Shown: one piece after another, positions 55,085 through 64,000 of the stretch
Layout: each line of letters opens with the position of its first letter
Numbering within the stretch: the stretch's first letter is position 1
Assembly (NCBI RefSeq): GCF_026210795.1
Contig: NC_089442.1
Span: forward strand, 1-64,000
Length of the DNA: 64,000 bases
Direction: 5' to 3'
Origin: Rhizophagus irregularis
Lineage: Eukaryota > Glomeromycota > Glomeromycetes > Glomerales > Glomeraceae
The notes under the pieces: model-generated
What the model was told of the DNA's origin: nothing
Database searches by the model: none
The model's input: the letters and a program-made list of their open reading frames with translations, nothing else
Position numbers and translations under genes: made by a program

Positions 55085-56142
55085 TTACTCTAATTTACGA
55101 GCTTTAATTGCACACTGATTAACCACGTAGTCATAAGTAACACCACGTGCACACCTCTTTCTTTTAACCCCATTACAATATGTCGTTAAAAGACGTTTAT
55201 CTCTAATACTATTCAAACCCTGATGAAATTCTGCCCTTGTAATAGATTCTCGTCTTCTGAGTATTTCTTGCCAAGGAGCGACATTATCCTGTCTACTAAT
55301 TTCCATTTCCTGAAGGTCTGTAATAATATTGTCTATCATAGCACTTTGACCAGCACTACTCAACTGTTCTGAAGAAGCTTCTTTTTTCTTTCTTAATTCA
55401 AAAAAATGTTCTTCATTAAAAGAATGATTTATAAAAATATCATCTTTTAACATATTGTATCCTTTTTTACTTGTAACTTGATCTACCAGAAACTCCATTT
55501 CTTTTTCTGATATATAATGTTTCTTAAGAATATCAAATCTATGTTTTAACCTATGTTTAGAAATGAATACCTTTGATTCAAATCCATTATTTGTAAACTG
55601 CCATTTATTCTTATTACTTTTGAGACTGTTTTTAAACCTCTTTTTATACTTTTCTTGTTCTTTCAACGTTTTAAATTGCTTGTTTACACGTAAATTTGAA
55701 TACGTAACTGCATATTTACTTGCTTTACCATCCATCGAAACTTTTTTTGTATAAGACACGCCTACGCGTTTACTTATTTAACTTGACTAAAATTCTCAAA
55801 CACATTTTGTGGTGGAGGTATAAGAGTTGCTATCACCTTCGAACGACAATTTTGACAAACTTTTCTATTTCTTGACATAACATAAGCATAGACGTTACTA
55901 CAGAACGAGCATGGGATATAAAACCCCAAATACTATATTCATCTACCATGACCAAATTTAATATAAGTTGTAGTTTGTCTGTTCTTTTCTTGTTTCTTCA
56001 ATCTATTTTCAATAACAACAAGTTTATCCAATAATAATTGGCATATTCTTAAAAAATACTTGTTTCTAGTTTCTATGTCAATAGGTAATCCACAAAATAC
56101 ACTCATCAAGTATTTTGAAATCCTGTATTTAGTATTCATCAT
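55085..56142 (-). pseudogene. Unknown lysine-rich protein with CxxC zinc motif, frame-broken
   Basis: Three same-strand segments in order. The first, from ATG 56142, reads MMNTKYRISKYLMSVFCGLP and LLLDKLVVIENRLKKQEKNR to a TGA at 55939. The same frame, after a second stop, continues IPCSFCSNVYAYVMSRNRKV and CQNCRSKVIATLIPPPQ, a C-x2-C...C-x2-C zinc-ribbon-like site. A one-base shift near 55780 leads to the 224-codon block 55759-55085: KRVGVSYTKKVSMDGKASKY, FKTLKEQEKYKKRFKNSL, KWQFTNNGFESKVFISKHRL, KKEASSEQLSSAGQSAMI and a basic C-terminus (CNGVKRKRCARGVTYDY). I do not recognise the family. A zinc ribbon followed by a basic domain suggests nucleic-acid binding, but that is inference only. Confidence 0.5.
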
Positions 56143-57289
56143 AGGCTAATCTGAATTAATCAAAAAAGGCCTTTTATATTTCTTTATTATATGTCTATTA
56201 TTAGTAACAATCGTCAACATATCTTTCTCTTTCTATAATGAATCCACATGTAAAAGGATATAGGACTTTCCTTTTCTGGTGGAATATAGCGTATCAGCTC
56301 CTGTGTACCATTTCACTTTTTCTAGACGGAAAAAAGTATAGCTGATAAAAATTTCTTTATTTGACATCCTTTATCTAATTGGTGCACTGTATTTATGCCT
56401 TCTTTTGAAAAAATTTTGCAAGAAAACAAACTTTTATGTCTTTAAAGAACTATTAAGCTCTTGTGATCTTGTTCGAACTGAAAAGAGTGATAATAAAAAA
56501 TGTGTTGGTTAAACCAAGGAACACTTTTGTCTTAATACTAAAGAGCTATTTTTCTAGTAATTTAACGATAAAAAAGCATAATATTTCTTATGTAAAAAAT
56601 GGACGTAAACGGTACAGGAGTTTTTTTTTTTATATTTTTAATGTTTCATTTCTTATTTTTTAAAAAATGTTAGGATTTTATATACATTAATTTAAAGATA
56701 AATTGAAAAGAATGGATTTTTTTATTTATTTAACTTTAAAGAGATATTTTTAATATTTTTTCATAAGAATATAATTTAAACTTAATTATTTTTTTATTTT
56801 ATTTAGTTAATCTTAAAAGATACAAAAGATAATATTTAAAAAAAAAAATAATAATAAATTAATAGTTTCCATTTTCTAGTATTTAGTAAAATATCTAAAT
56901 CTTATAAAGTAAAATATGATAGAATTCTGTTTACTTATAATAAAAATTACTATAGAAAATTGACTTTTTACTATAATTTTTATTTTATTTTTATTTTAAA
57001 TTCTATTAGCTAATTAGCTAAAAAGAAAAAATTATAATAATATAACATAAAAAATTTTTTTATAGTAAAATCTGCCAAGAATTTTATATATAATTATAAG
57101 AATATAATTAATTTACACTCAAGGTGATTTTAATTATTTTCACTTAGAGTGATTTAACCTGATAATTTTATATAACAGATAATTTACCCGGTGATATCAC
57201 CTTATTATTAAATTTGTATACGTGCATTCTATTAAATTTTATTGGCTAATTAATGTGCTGATCATTTCTGACTTATGTTTGTTTATTTT
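56143..57289. other. Intergenic AT-rich DNA with a stray satellite unit
   Basis: No gene supported. 56620-56770 is a copy of the 52470-54265 satellite unit. Near 57115-57190 short inverted GGTGAT/ATCACC words occur (AAGGTGATTTTAATT, GGTGATATCACC). Confidence 0.5.
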
Positions 57290-58345
57290 TTTTTAAATGT
57301 ACTCAGATAATCTTTTTTTCTTTAGGTCCTTTCACTCCTTTGCATGGCACCCTTCTTTTTTTTCATTTTTGCTTCTTGCATTTTGTTTCCTACTAACTTT
57401 ATTTCATTTTTTTAGGTCCTTTGGCTTTTTCGGTTTTGCAATTAAGTATATCCAGCACTACATGGCCATTTCTTCTTATTTTTTATTTCATTCTTGTATT
57501 TCATTTCTTACATTTTATATTTCGTTCTTTTTAAGCCTTTCAGTTCTTCTCTGCAACTACTAGGTATGTTTTTATTTTTTTGTTTTCATTTATTTATTAC
57601 ATATAATCTCCGCTTCCTACTAACTTTATTTCTTCTTTTATTTTATGGGTTTGATTGTTACTTGGTCCCCTGTTTATCTCATTTTGTCCCTTCTCCATTT
57701 TTTGCTCTCTTTTCGTCTCTTCATTTCTTTTACTCTTTTTGTTCTTCTCTTCCTTCATTTTTTCTGTTATTTTTATTTCCTTTTCGGTCCTTTCATTTTT
57801 TTTTTGTTTCCACTTTTTTTTTTGTTTCCACTTTGTTTTTTTCATTCTTTTCTTTTTTTTTTGTTCCTATTTCTTCTTTTTCATTCATTTACACTACCTC
57901 TCATTTGTTTTTATTTCATTCCCACTTCATCTTTTTCGTTCCTTTATACTGCCCTTCATTATTTTCATTTTTTTTCATTCCTACTTAATCTTTTTTGTTC
58001 ATTTACACTATCCTTTATTATTTTCATTTTTTTTCCATTCCTATTTCATCCTTTCCATTTCTTCACACTACCCTTTATTCCTTTCATTTTTTTATTTCCC
58101 CTTTGCTCCATTTTGTCCCCCTTCATTCTTTTCATTTTTTTTCATTTCCACTTTATCTTTTTCGTTCCTTTCGTTCTTTCACTCTCCCTTTACTCCATTT
58201 CATTTCTCCTTCACTTTCCTTCATTTCTTTCATTCCCTTTTACTCTTCCTATTTTTTTCATTTACCCTCATTCTTTTTTCCCTTTTTCATTCATATATTC
58301 TCTTTTCTTTATCGTTGTAACTCATTTTTTTTTCATTCCTATCAA
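57290..58345. repeat. Kilobase pyrimidine-rich minisatellite (period about 59 bp)
   Basis: The plus strand is almost only T and C over 1 kb. A degenerate unit with CACTACCCTTTATTATTTTC, ATTTTTTTTCATTCCTA and CATCTTTTTCGTTC recurs at about 57-61-bp intervals between 57830 and 58200. All six-frame readings here are Phe/Ser/Leu or Lys/Glu low complexity and overlap one another, so no gene is called. Confidence 0.8.
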
Positions 58346-58392
58346 AAAATTTAGAATTTTGAATAGTATGAGTTTGTTTTTTCAATCAATAA

Positions 58393-58956
58393 GGGGCATG
58401 CCAGAAATCACGTGATTATGCTCAATTAGAGACCTGATTCCTCCTACCCACCATGTGATTGAATTCTGATTGGCTAAAAAAATACATACAATGTAATATA
58501 TAATATATTATATTAATATATATATTATAATACAATTAGTTTGCTATCTAATAATCCAATTTGCATAAACTTTTTTTTATTTTGTAGCTCCATTTATGCT
58601 TTATAAAATAAAAAAAATTCATTAAAATTGAACTGCTATATAGTAAGTTAATTGCAAAAAAGCTTTTTAATAAATAAATTACATACTATATATTACATAT
58701 ATATTATAATACAATTATTTTACTATCCAATAATTCAATTTGCATAAACTTTTTTTTATTTTGTAGCTCTCTTTATACTTTATAAAACAAAAAAAAATTC
58801 ATTAAAATTGGACTTTTAAATGGTGAGATAATTGCAAAAAAAGCTTCTTATTAAACAAATTATATATTATTTACTATAAAAGATATACTATTACCATAAA
58901 AGGTATATTGTGACACCTGATTGCAGGACTAAATCACATAATTTCTGGCACGCCCC
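58393..58956. mobile_element. Harbinger-type MITE (TAA duplication)
   Basis: Termini GGGGCATGCCAGAAATCACG and the inverse of ATAATTTCTGGCACGCCCC give about 25-bp inverted repeats with three or four mismatches, flanked by TAA on both sides (58390-58392, 58957-58959). A G-rich start with a TWA duplication is typical of PIF/Harbinger. The interior is a tandem duplication of about 180 bp (ATTTGCATAAACTTTTTTTT ... ATTCATTAAAATTG), each half itself a hairpin. Confidence 0.8.
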
Positions 58957-59764
58957 TAAATCATGTAATCTATTAAAAATTAATAAATTGTTATAAACTT
59001 TTAGTGCGAAAGTATTTTAAGCACGTTTATTATACCATATGTGCCAATTTTTGGAATTAGTCTAAATTAAGATTTTTATAAAAATTTAATATTTTAGTAA
59101 GATTAACATTACACAAATCTAAATTAAATTTGTGTTACATATTTACGTAACTCAGATTTAATAAAAAATAAGAAAAATTTTTTTAATCAATATTCAAAAA
59201 TAACGGTAATAACCACTTCTTTTTCTCCATCACTGCCCATCACTTTTCCATTATTTTTCTATTTACTTTTATTAAATATGACAAAAAAGTTTATAAGCAA
59301 ATATAGCAGTTATTTTTAAGTGGTACGTAAAAGAAAAAACTTAATATTTTATATACATAAATAAGACATATTTTTTCATAATTTTTAGCTTTAATTTATT
59401 GTTTTTTTTTTGTAAAAAATACATGCAAATAAAAAATAATTATGATGTAAAATAGTTGTAAAATGAATAATAAGATATTTTTTTTTTTTCAAAATAACTA
59501 ATTATATATTTGTTTTTTATCTTTTAAAATTATTTTATTAGATTTATTCTACTAAAATCCTTAAATAGCAAATAAAATCTTTTAAATAAAGTAAAAAAAT
59601 TTGGAATTCTCTTATGAAAGCATTTTTTGGTAAAAATAAAATTTTCAGATCGGACTTTATGCAGGTGACAAAATCGTGCATTATTATTCCTGGAGATATG
59701 CTAACGTCATCATTTTACATTCATTTGAAAGCTGAGAATTTGCTCTATCATAAGAATCAAAGAT

Positions 59765-60310
59765 CAGGAAAATTGAATCACTGGATGAGACGTAATTAAC
59801 GATCAAAGTCAAATCAAATTTAAAAATTAAAAATAAATATATTAGACGTAATTATTCACAATCCAGTGATTCAATTCATTCGATTTTAGGCTTATTAGAT
59901 AGACCTCAATTTTCTCTTTTAAATGAATATAATTTCATTCGTGTAGCTTGCATCTACAGGTATTTAATAATTTTTTTTATATCAGATTTTATCAAACTTA
60001 TAAAATTTTATATTAATAATATAATTGATGATTCCTAAACATTTACATATATTAAACGAATTATTTTAAATTTATTTTAAAGATAAAGGTTGGCATCACC
60101 ATAGGGAGCAAAGATCATTCAAATTGAATCACTACATGTAAAGTAATTAATGATCAAATTTAGATAAAATTCAATAAATATACTGAATGTGACTACTGAA
60201 CAACTAGTAATTCAATTCACTTGATTTTAGATTCATTGGATAGATCTCGATTTTCTCTTTCAAATGAATGTAAATTTATTTGTATAGCTTATTTCTACAA
60301 AGAATTATCA
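59765..60310. repeat. Imperfect direct repeat with internal inverted ends
   Basis: Blocks at 59770-59965 and 60125-60305 are similar in order: TTGAATCACTGGATGAGACG / TTGAATCACTACATGTAAAG, then AGTGATTCAATTCATTCGAT / AGTAATTCAATTCACTTGAT, then GATAGACCTCAATTTTCTCT / GATAGATCTCGATTTTCTCT. In each block TTGAATCACT and AGTGATTCAA are inverted, so each is a potential stem-loop of about 100 bp. Probably two relics of a small foldback element. Confidence 0.6.
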
Positions 60311-60652
60311 ATGATTTTGTCATGTGAGTTATATTTGATCCTTTAAATTTTAATGATATCTTATATTAAAAAAAAATTAAAAATTATATAATTAATTAGT
60401 TTTTTTTTGCATTATCTAGTATAAATTTATTATTCTTATATAAATAATAATTTATATTTGCTTTAATAAAATTATTTTTGTGTAAAAAAATTAGATTCCA
60501 AGAATCGGCCCATATGCAGTATATTTAAAAAAATTTAGCCAATCAAAAAATTTTAAAAAATTTATAGGGGATTTATATGCCAAATTATGAAGTGAGAAAT
60601 ATTAAATTTACACTAATCAAATTTAATAAATTTAATAAATTAATCGTGACCT

Positions 60653-60682
60653 GGGTGAAATCACCTTTAGGTGATTTCACCC
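60653..60682. repeat. Perfect palindrome GGGTGAAATCACCT / AGGTGATTTCACCC
   Basis: Fourteen-base arms separated by TT. It could be a small cruciform or hairpin, or the centre of a decayed MITE; GGTGAT/ATCACC words also occur near 57115-57190. Confidence 0.8.
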
Positions 60683-60934
60683 CGATGCAAATTAGCAACA
60701 TTCTAATTATAATTTTATAATTGAGATAGAACCTATCTTATAAGTAAGTAGGATTCTAATATAATATTTTAAAGAAAATATTATATGCAGTATTAGATAG
60801 TAAGTAAAATATAATAAAATTAATTTACTAAAGTAATTAAATACTAATTAAAATAAAAAATAATTTTTAGATAAATTTTAAATTAAAATTAATTTAAATT
60901 TTAATTTAGACTTTTTCTATTTGTACACTAGTAT

Positions 60935-61085
60935 GCGACGTGTTTATCATACTTTCTGGTGATCTACATAAAAATTTCCTTTTTGGGTCATGTAACGTTA
61001 CTCCAGTTTCCAAAAATGGAAATTCAGGTAAATTTTGGCTGGAATTATAAATTTAGCCAAAATTATAGTGAGCGACATATAATAT
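60935..61085. mobile_element. Relic of the 53521-type foldback MITE
   Basis: CTGGTGATCTACATAAAAAT followed by TTCCTTTTTGG resembles the right arm of the MITE at 53521-53781, and GGAAATTCAGGTAAATTTTGG with GGCTGGAATTATAAATT resembles the opposite arm. GCGAC flanks both ends at about 60935 and 61072. Degenerate. Confidence 0.4.
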
Positions 61086-62081
61086 GTAACAAATAAGGTT
61101 TTTTTTACTGAAAAAATTCTAAGTTCCTAGAATAAATAGTAAAAATGGAAAACTAGAAGGGTGTGACATGGGTGACAAATTAAAGTCATGTAACCCGTAT
61201 TTCACACACTAGTGTATTTTAAGAAATTTTCTTTAATTTATATAGTTTTTCAAAAGTTTTTTTTTAAAATTTACTAATTAAAAATAATATAAAATTAGCA
61301 TTATATATATGGTTTAAAATTTGAATCACCTGCATTTGAACACATTACCCTTTTTTGGAAATCATTAAATAGTAAATTTGCTGATTATAATGTAATCATA
61401 AATAATCGACAAATTTACTGCAACGCCTCCCTGCGTAAAATTATTATTTCCTGCAGGCGACATATATTACGTAATATCATTTTATTATAGACGCTTACCC
61501 CACCCTCAGGTAAGATATTGTGATCACGTGACTGTAGATCACTTTCCTTTTATAGAATCGTGCATCAATATTTCATCAGTATTTCATCAGTATTTCATCG
61601 GTTTTTTTTTAAAAAAAAAATAATCGGTTTAAAATTCAATTTCATTATTTTTAATACTATAAAACACGATAAATAAAAATGATATGAAACAATGTTTGAT
61701 ATAACCATTTTATTTATATTCACAAGTTTATATATATAAAATTCTCAATTCCCCACATTCTTAAATTCTAAAATAACAAGTCCAAAAATCTTAAACGTCC
61801 GTATAATCAAAATATGACATTAATCACAAATGAATCAATGATATTCCATGAAATATATAGTATAGCGATTGCGACACCTATTACTGTTTGTAGTTGCGAT
61901 TCGCATTTTCTCATTACAAAAGGAGAAATTGAATTTGCCGCAAAACTTCATCCAGTTATATTTAGGTTTTAAACTCTCAACACGTCAATAAATCTTTTCC
62001 CATTTTATATTCCCAAAACTTTGCAAGCTGTTTTCTTTATTAACATTAAAATACAAGAAACTTGAGTAGTTACAGCTTAAA

Positions 62082-64000
62082 ATGAACCGTCAAACCTTCT
62101 TTCTTAGCCCCAAGTTTAATAAGAAACCGATTTATAATTTACAAACAAATAAGTACCAGGAATTCACCAATGCTTACGTATATAGTATTATGGTTAAGAC
62201 TGGAAACGGTGACCCTAACCGCGCTGAACTTTGTGAATCAGCAACTAAAAAATGGAACTATATTAAAAGAAAGGATAAACTGGAAATTTATGACATTATT
62301 TGAGGTTACCTGGCCACGCCATATAATCTATGTGATATACAAACAGTAAGGTCAAAATCATCCAGGTCTAGAGAAGAATCCCTTCCAAATCTTCCCACGT
62401 TTCATACAGTGGATCCTGTTCAGGAAATCTCTATTAATGCATCAGCTCAAAAAAAGGCAGTAAACGATATACAAATAGCTGAAAAAAAGCTTACCGAGTT
62501 TGAGCAGATCTACAACATCACAACCGATTTTCAATTTCGGCTTGATACTTATAAAAAAATAGGAGATCTTTGAGATGAAATCAGATCTAATAAGGAAAGA
62601 ATCATTAAATTAAAGAGAAATGCTAGTTATTCTCAAAAGTGCAGAGAAAAAAAAAGAAAAATACTTAACGAAAATCAGGAAGTAATACAATATGACAAAC
62701 CTGGTCGTCCTTCACTTCTTTTTGAACATCCGAATTTACATGATCATATCCATGATTTGATCAAATTTGGAGCGGCTGACGAAAAATGACGAAGAGAAGT
62801 TGTCAAAGTCCGGATCATTGAAAATTTGCGCAAAACCCTTGAAGAAAATTATCACATTTATATGGCGAGAACCACATTGAATAATTACTTGTTGCCTCGG
62901 CAATCCAACTCCATCGCTGCAAGAGCGCATCATCATCCAGCATGGGTCACAGTAGCTGGTGTCTCACGTACCGAAATACGGGATCATCCTGATGGTCATT
63001 ATTGCCTTGCATCTGTTAAAAGCGCAAGACAATTTGCCACCGTTTTTGCTGACAAAGCCGTTATTATTTCGCAAGATGATAAGGCGAAGATAGGTCTTGG
63101 AGTACCCGCTGTAGGTCAGGACATTTCGCACAATCGTACGCATGGCCGGTTGGTGTGGCCGACTATGATTTTCCTCTAGGAAGTGGGCAGAAATTAGTTC
63201 CATCAGTTTACCTTATGATGAAACCAAATGAATCGAATGATGAGTTACGAACGGGACAACTTGCCATCTTTGTACGTCGTCAATGGTCCCTTGGTACATC
63301 CTCGCTTTCACATATGCAAGACCTCAAAAACCTTGCTTTGAATCCTAAATATAGTGATGTGTTGAAAACAAATGGGGAGGTTCGACCTATTTGGGTGTTA
63401 TTGGTGAATGGAGGTCCGGACGAAGATCCAAGACATCTAAAAAACATTAAAAACTACTGCCAACTTTTTCGAAAATTCGACTTAGATTACCTAACTGTGC
63501 GAACATATGCTCCAGGTCAGTCCAAGTATAATCCGGTTGAAAGAGGCATGGCAACACTATCCGGAAAGTTGGCTGGTATCACGCTACTGGTTGATCATTT
63601 TGAATCACACTTAAATACACAAGGCAAAGTAATCGATTCGGAGTTGGCTCTTCAAAACTTTCGATACGCTGGAGAATCACTTTGCGATATTTAGCGTAAA
63701 GATCTGATTTTTGGAAAAAGCGTTGATGCACAGTATGTTGAAGAGCTTACTAATCTATTTGAAAACCTAGAGTTTGAGGGAACAGTCAAAGAAAAAGAAG
63801 AAGAGCGAAAACAACAAAAAAAGAAACAAGAAAATGAAAATGACATACCGGAATGTTTTGTTCCATGGTCATGGATCGAAAACCATTGTAATTTATGTCA
63901 GTATTCTCTCGATATTAAACGTTGTACAAATGCAAGTTGTTGTGGGCCATCTCGTGCAAAAGAAGCTACAGAACTTCTTCTCTTGAATAATGGTTTTTTG
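62082..64000 (+). pseudogene. DDE-transposase-like gene, multiply interrupted, runs off the window
   Basis: Starts at ATG 62082 (MNRQTFFLSPKFNKKPIYNL). One frame persists through stops at 62301, 62571 and 62787 (all TGA): a helical region (NDIQIAEKKLTEFEQIYNIT), a basic segment (SYSQKCREKKRKILNENQEV), then KPGRPSLLFEHPNLHDHIHD. The candidate catalytic core has VIISQDDKAKIGLGVPAVG (first Asp). A frame change near 63120 leads to VADYDFPLGSGQKLVPSVYL, VLLVNGGPDEDPRHLKNIKN (second Asp) and SKYNPVERGMATLSGKLAGI (Glu), spaced as in a DDE nuclease. TAG at 63692 precedes a Lys/Glu coiled segment and a Cys-rich end (CNLCQYSLDIKRCTNASCC), truncated by the window edge. Superfamily not assigned. At least five lesions, so inactive. 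Confidence 0.6.

Larger units (their letters stand above)
58960..62081. other. Gene-free AT-rich region
   Basis: No coding region supported over 3.1 kb. It includes the direct repeat at 59765-60310, a perfect 30-bp palindrome at 60653-60682 and a MITE relic at about 60935-61085. The stretch 61480-61620 has GATCACGTGACTGTAGATCA, an E-box-containing inverted word, and a repeated TATTTCATCAG. Confidence 0.5.

Noticed and set aside
57494-58415. Several long overlapping plus-strand frames rich in Phe, Ser and Leu
   Set aside because: They arise in all frames of the pyrimidine minisatellite; composition, not coding.
5124-62789. UGA reassigned to a sense codon
   Set aside because: Attractive given the many in-frame TGAs, but frameshifts in the same genes and the CGA-to-TGA explanation make simple decay more likely.

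Overview
The window looks like nuclear DNA of an arbuscular mycorrhizal fungus (Glomeromycotina, most like Rhizophagus). It is very AT-rich, has short GT...AG introns (mostly 60-130 nt), and consists almost entirely of transposable elements plus multi-copy fungal gene fragments (F-box, RING, aspartic-protease-like, Cys/His-domain families). The taxon is inferred from gene-family style and composition; no search was run. I see no rRNA, no clear tRNA, no CRISPR and no bacterial-style operon. Nearly every coding region carries frameshifts or in-frame stops. Most are probably decayed, though assembly indels in A/T runs could explain some frameshifts.

Layout. 1-3.05 kb: wrecked Ty3-like Gag/retropepsin remnant. 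3.2-5.3 kb: broken F-box gene, then a convergent pair (TBP-like fold candidate and an unknown acidic protein). 5.7-10.07 kb: element 1, a truncated CACTA/Plavaka-like DNA transposon. 10.1-11.3 kb: broken lineage-specific gene. 11.4-27.2 kb: another multi-copy gene split by two large, differently terminated transposons. Element 2 is 11516-18998 (CACTAGTC ends, CCA target duplication) and element 3 is about 19057-26893 (CATCAGCAAG ends, AT duplication). 27.2-30.8 kb: a hairpin MITE, a retropepsin-like pseudogene, a coiled-coil fragment and a RING gene. 32.4-34.6 kb: Mutator-like transposase and LINE RT fragments. 36.3-45.3 kb: a pogo/Tigger-like element (TA duplication) holding an almost intact LINE, a second truncated LINE end and a 147-bp tandem array. 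45.7-46.8 kb: a second retropepsin-like gene. 47.2-51.7 kb: a hAT transposon with a transposase and a trihelix (Myb/SANT-like) gene. 52.5-56.8 kb: an AT satellite of about 125-130 bp units interrupted by two MITEs, with a lysine-rich unknown gene. 57.3-58.3 kb: a kilobase-scale pyrimidine-strand minisatellite. 58.4-59.0 kb: a Harbinger-type MITE. 62.1-64 kb: a decayed DDE-transposase-like gene running off the window.

How the genes work together. The strongest theme is that elements 1, 2 and 3 share one plan. A multi-domain transposase gene and a multi-exon accessory gene are transcribed divergently from a repeat-filled intergenic region of 0.5-1.2 kb, and the pair is enclosed by short terminal inverted repeats. 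The accessory proteins have a low-complexity basic or Lys/Ser/Ala N-terminus, a coiled coil or basic core and an acidic C-terminus. The hAT element also carries a second gene. I infer a two-protein transposition system comparable in layout to plant CACTA elements (TNPA/TNPD) and Harbinger (transposase plus Myb), with fungal-lineage accessory proteins that I do not recognise. Removing elements 2 and 3 at their duplications gives one continuous reading frame in the host gene, which supports the boundaries.
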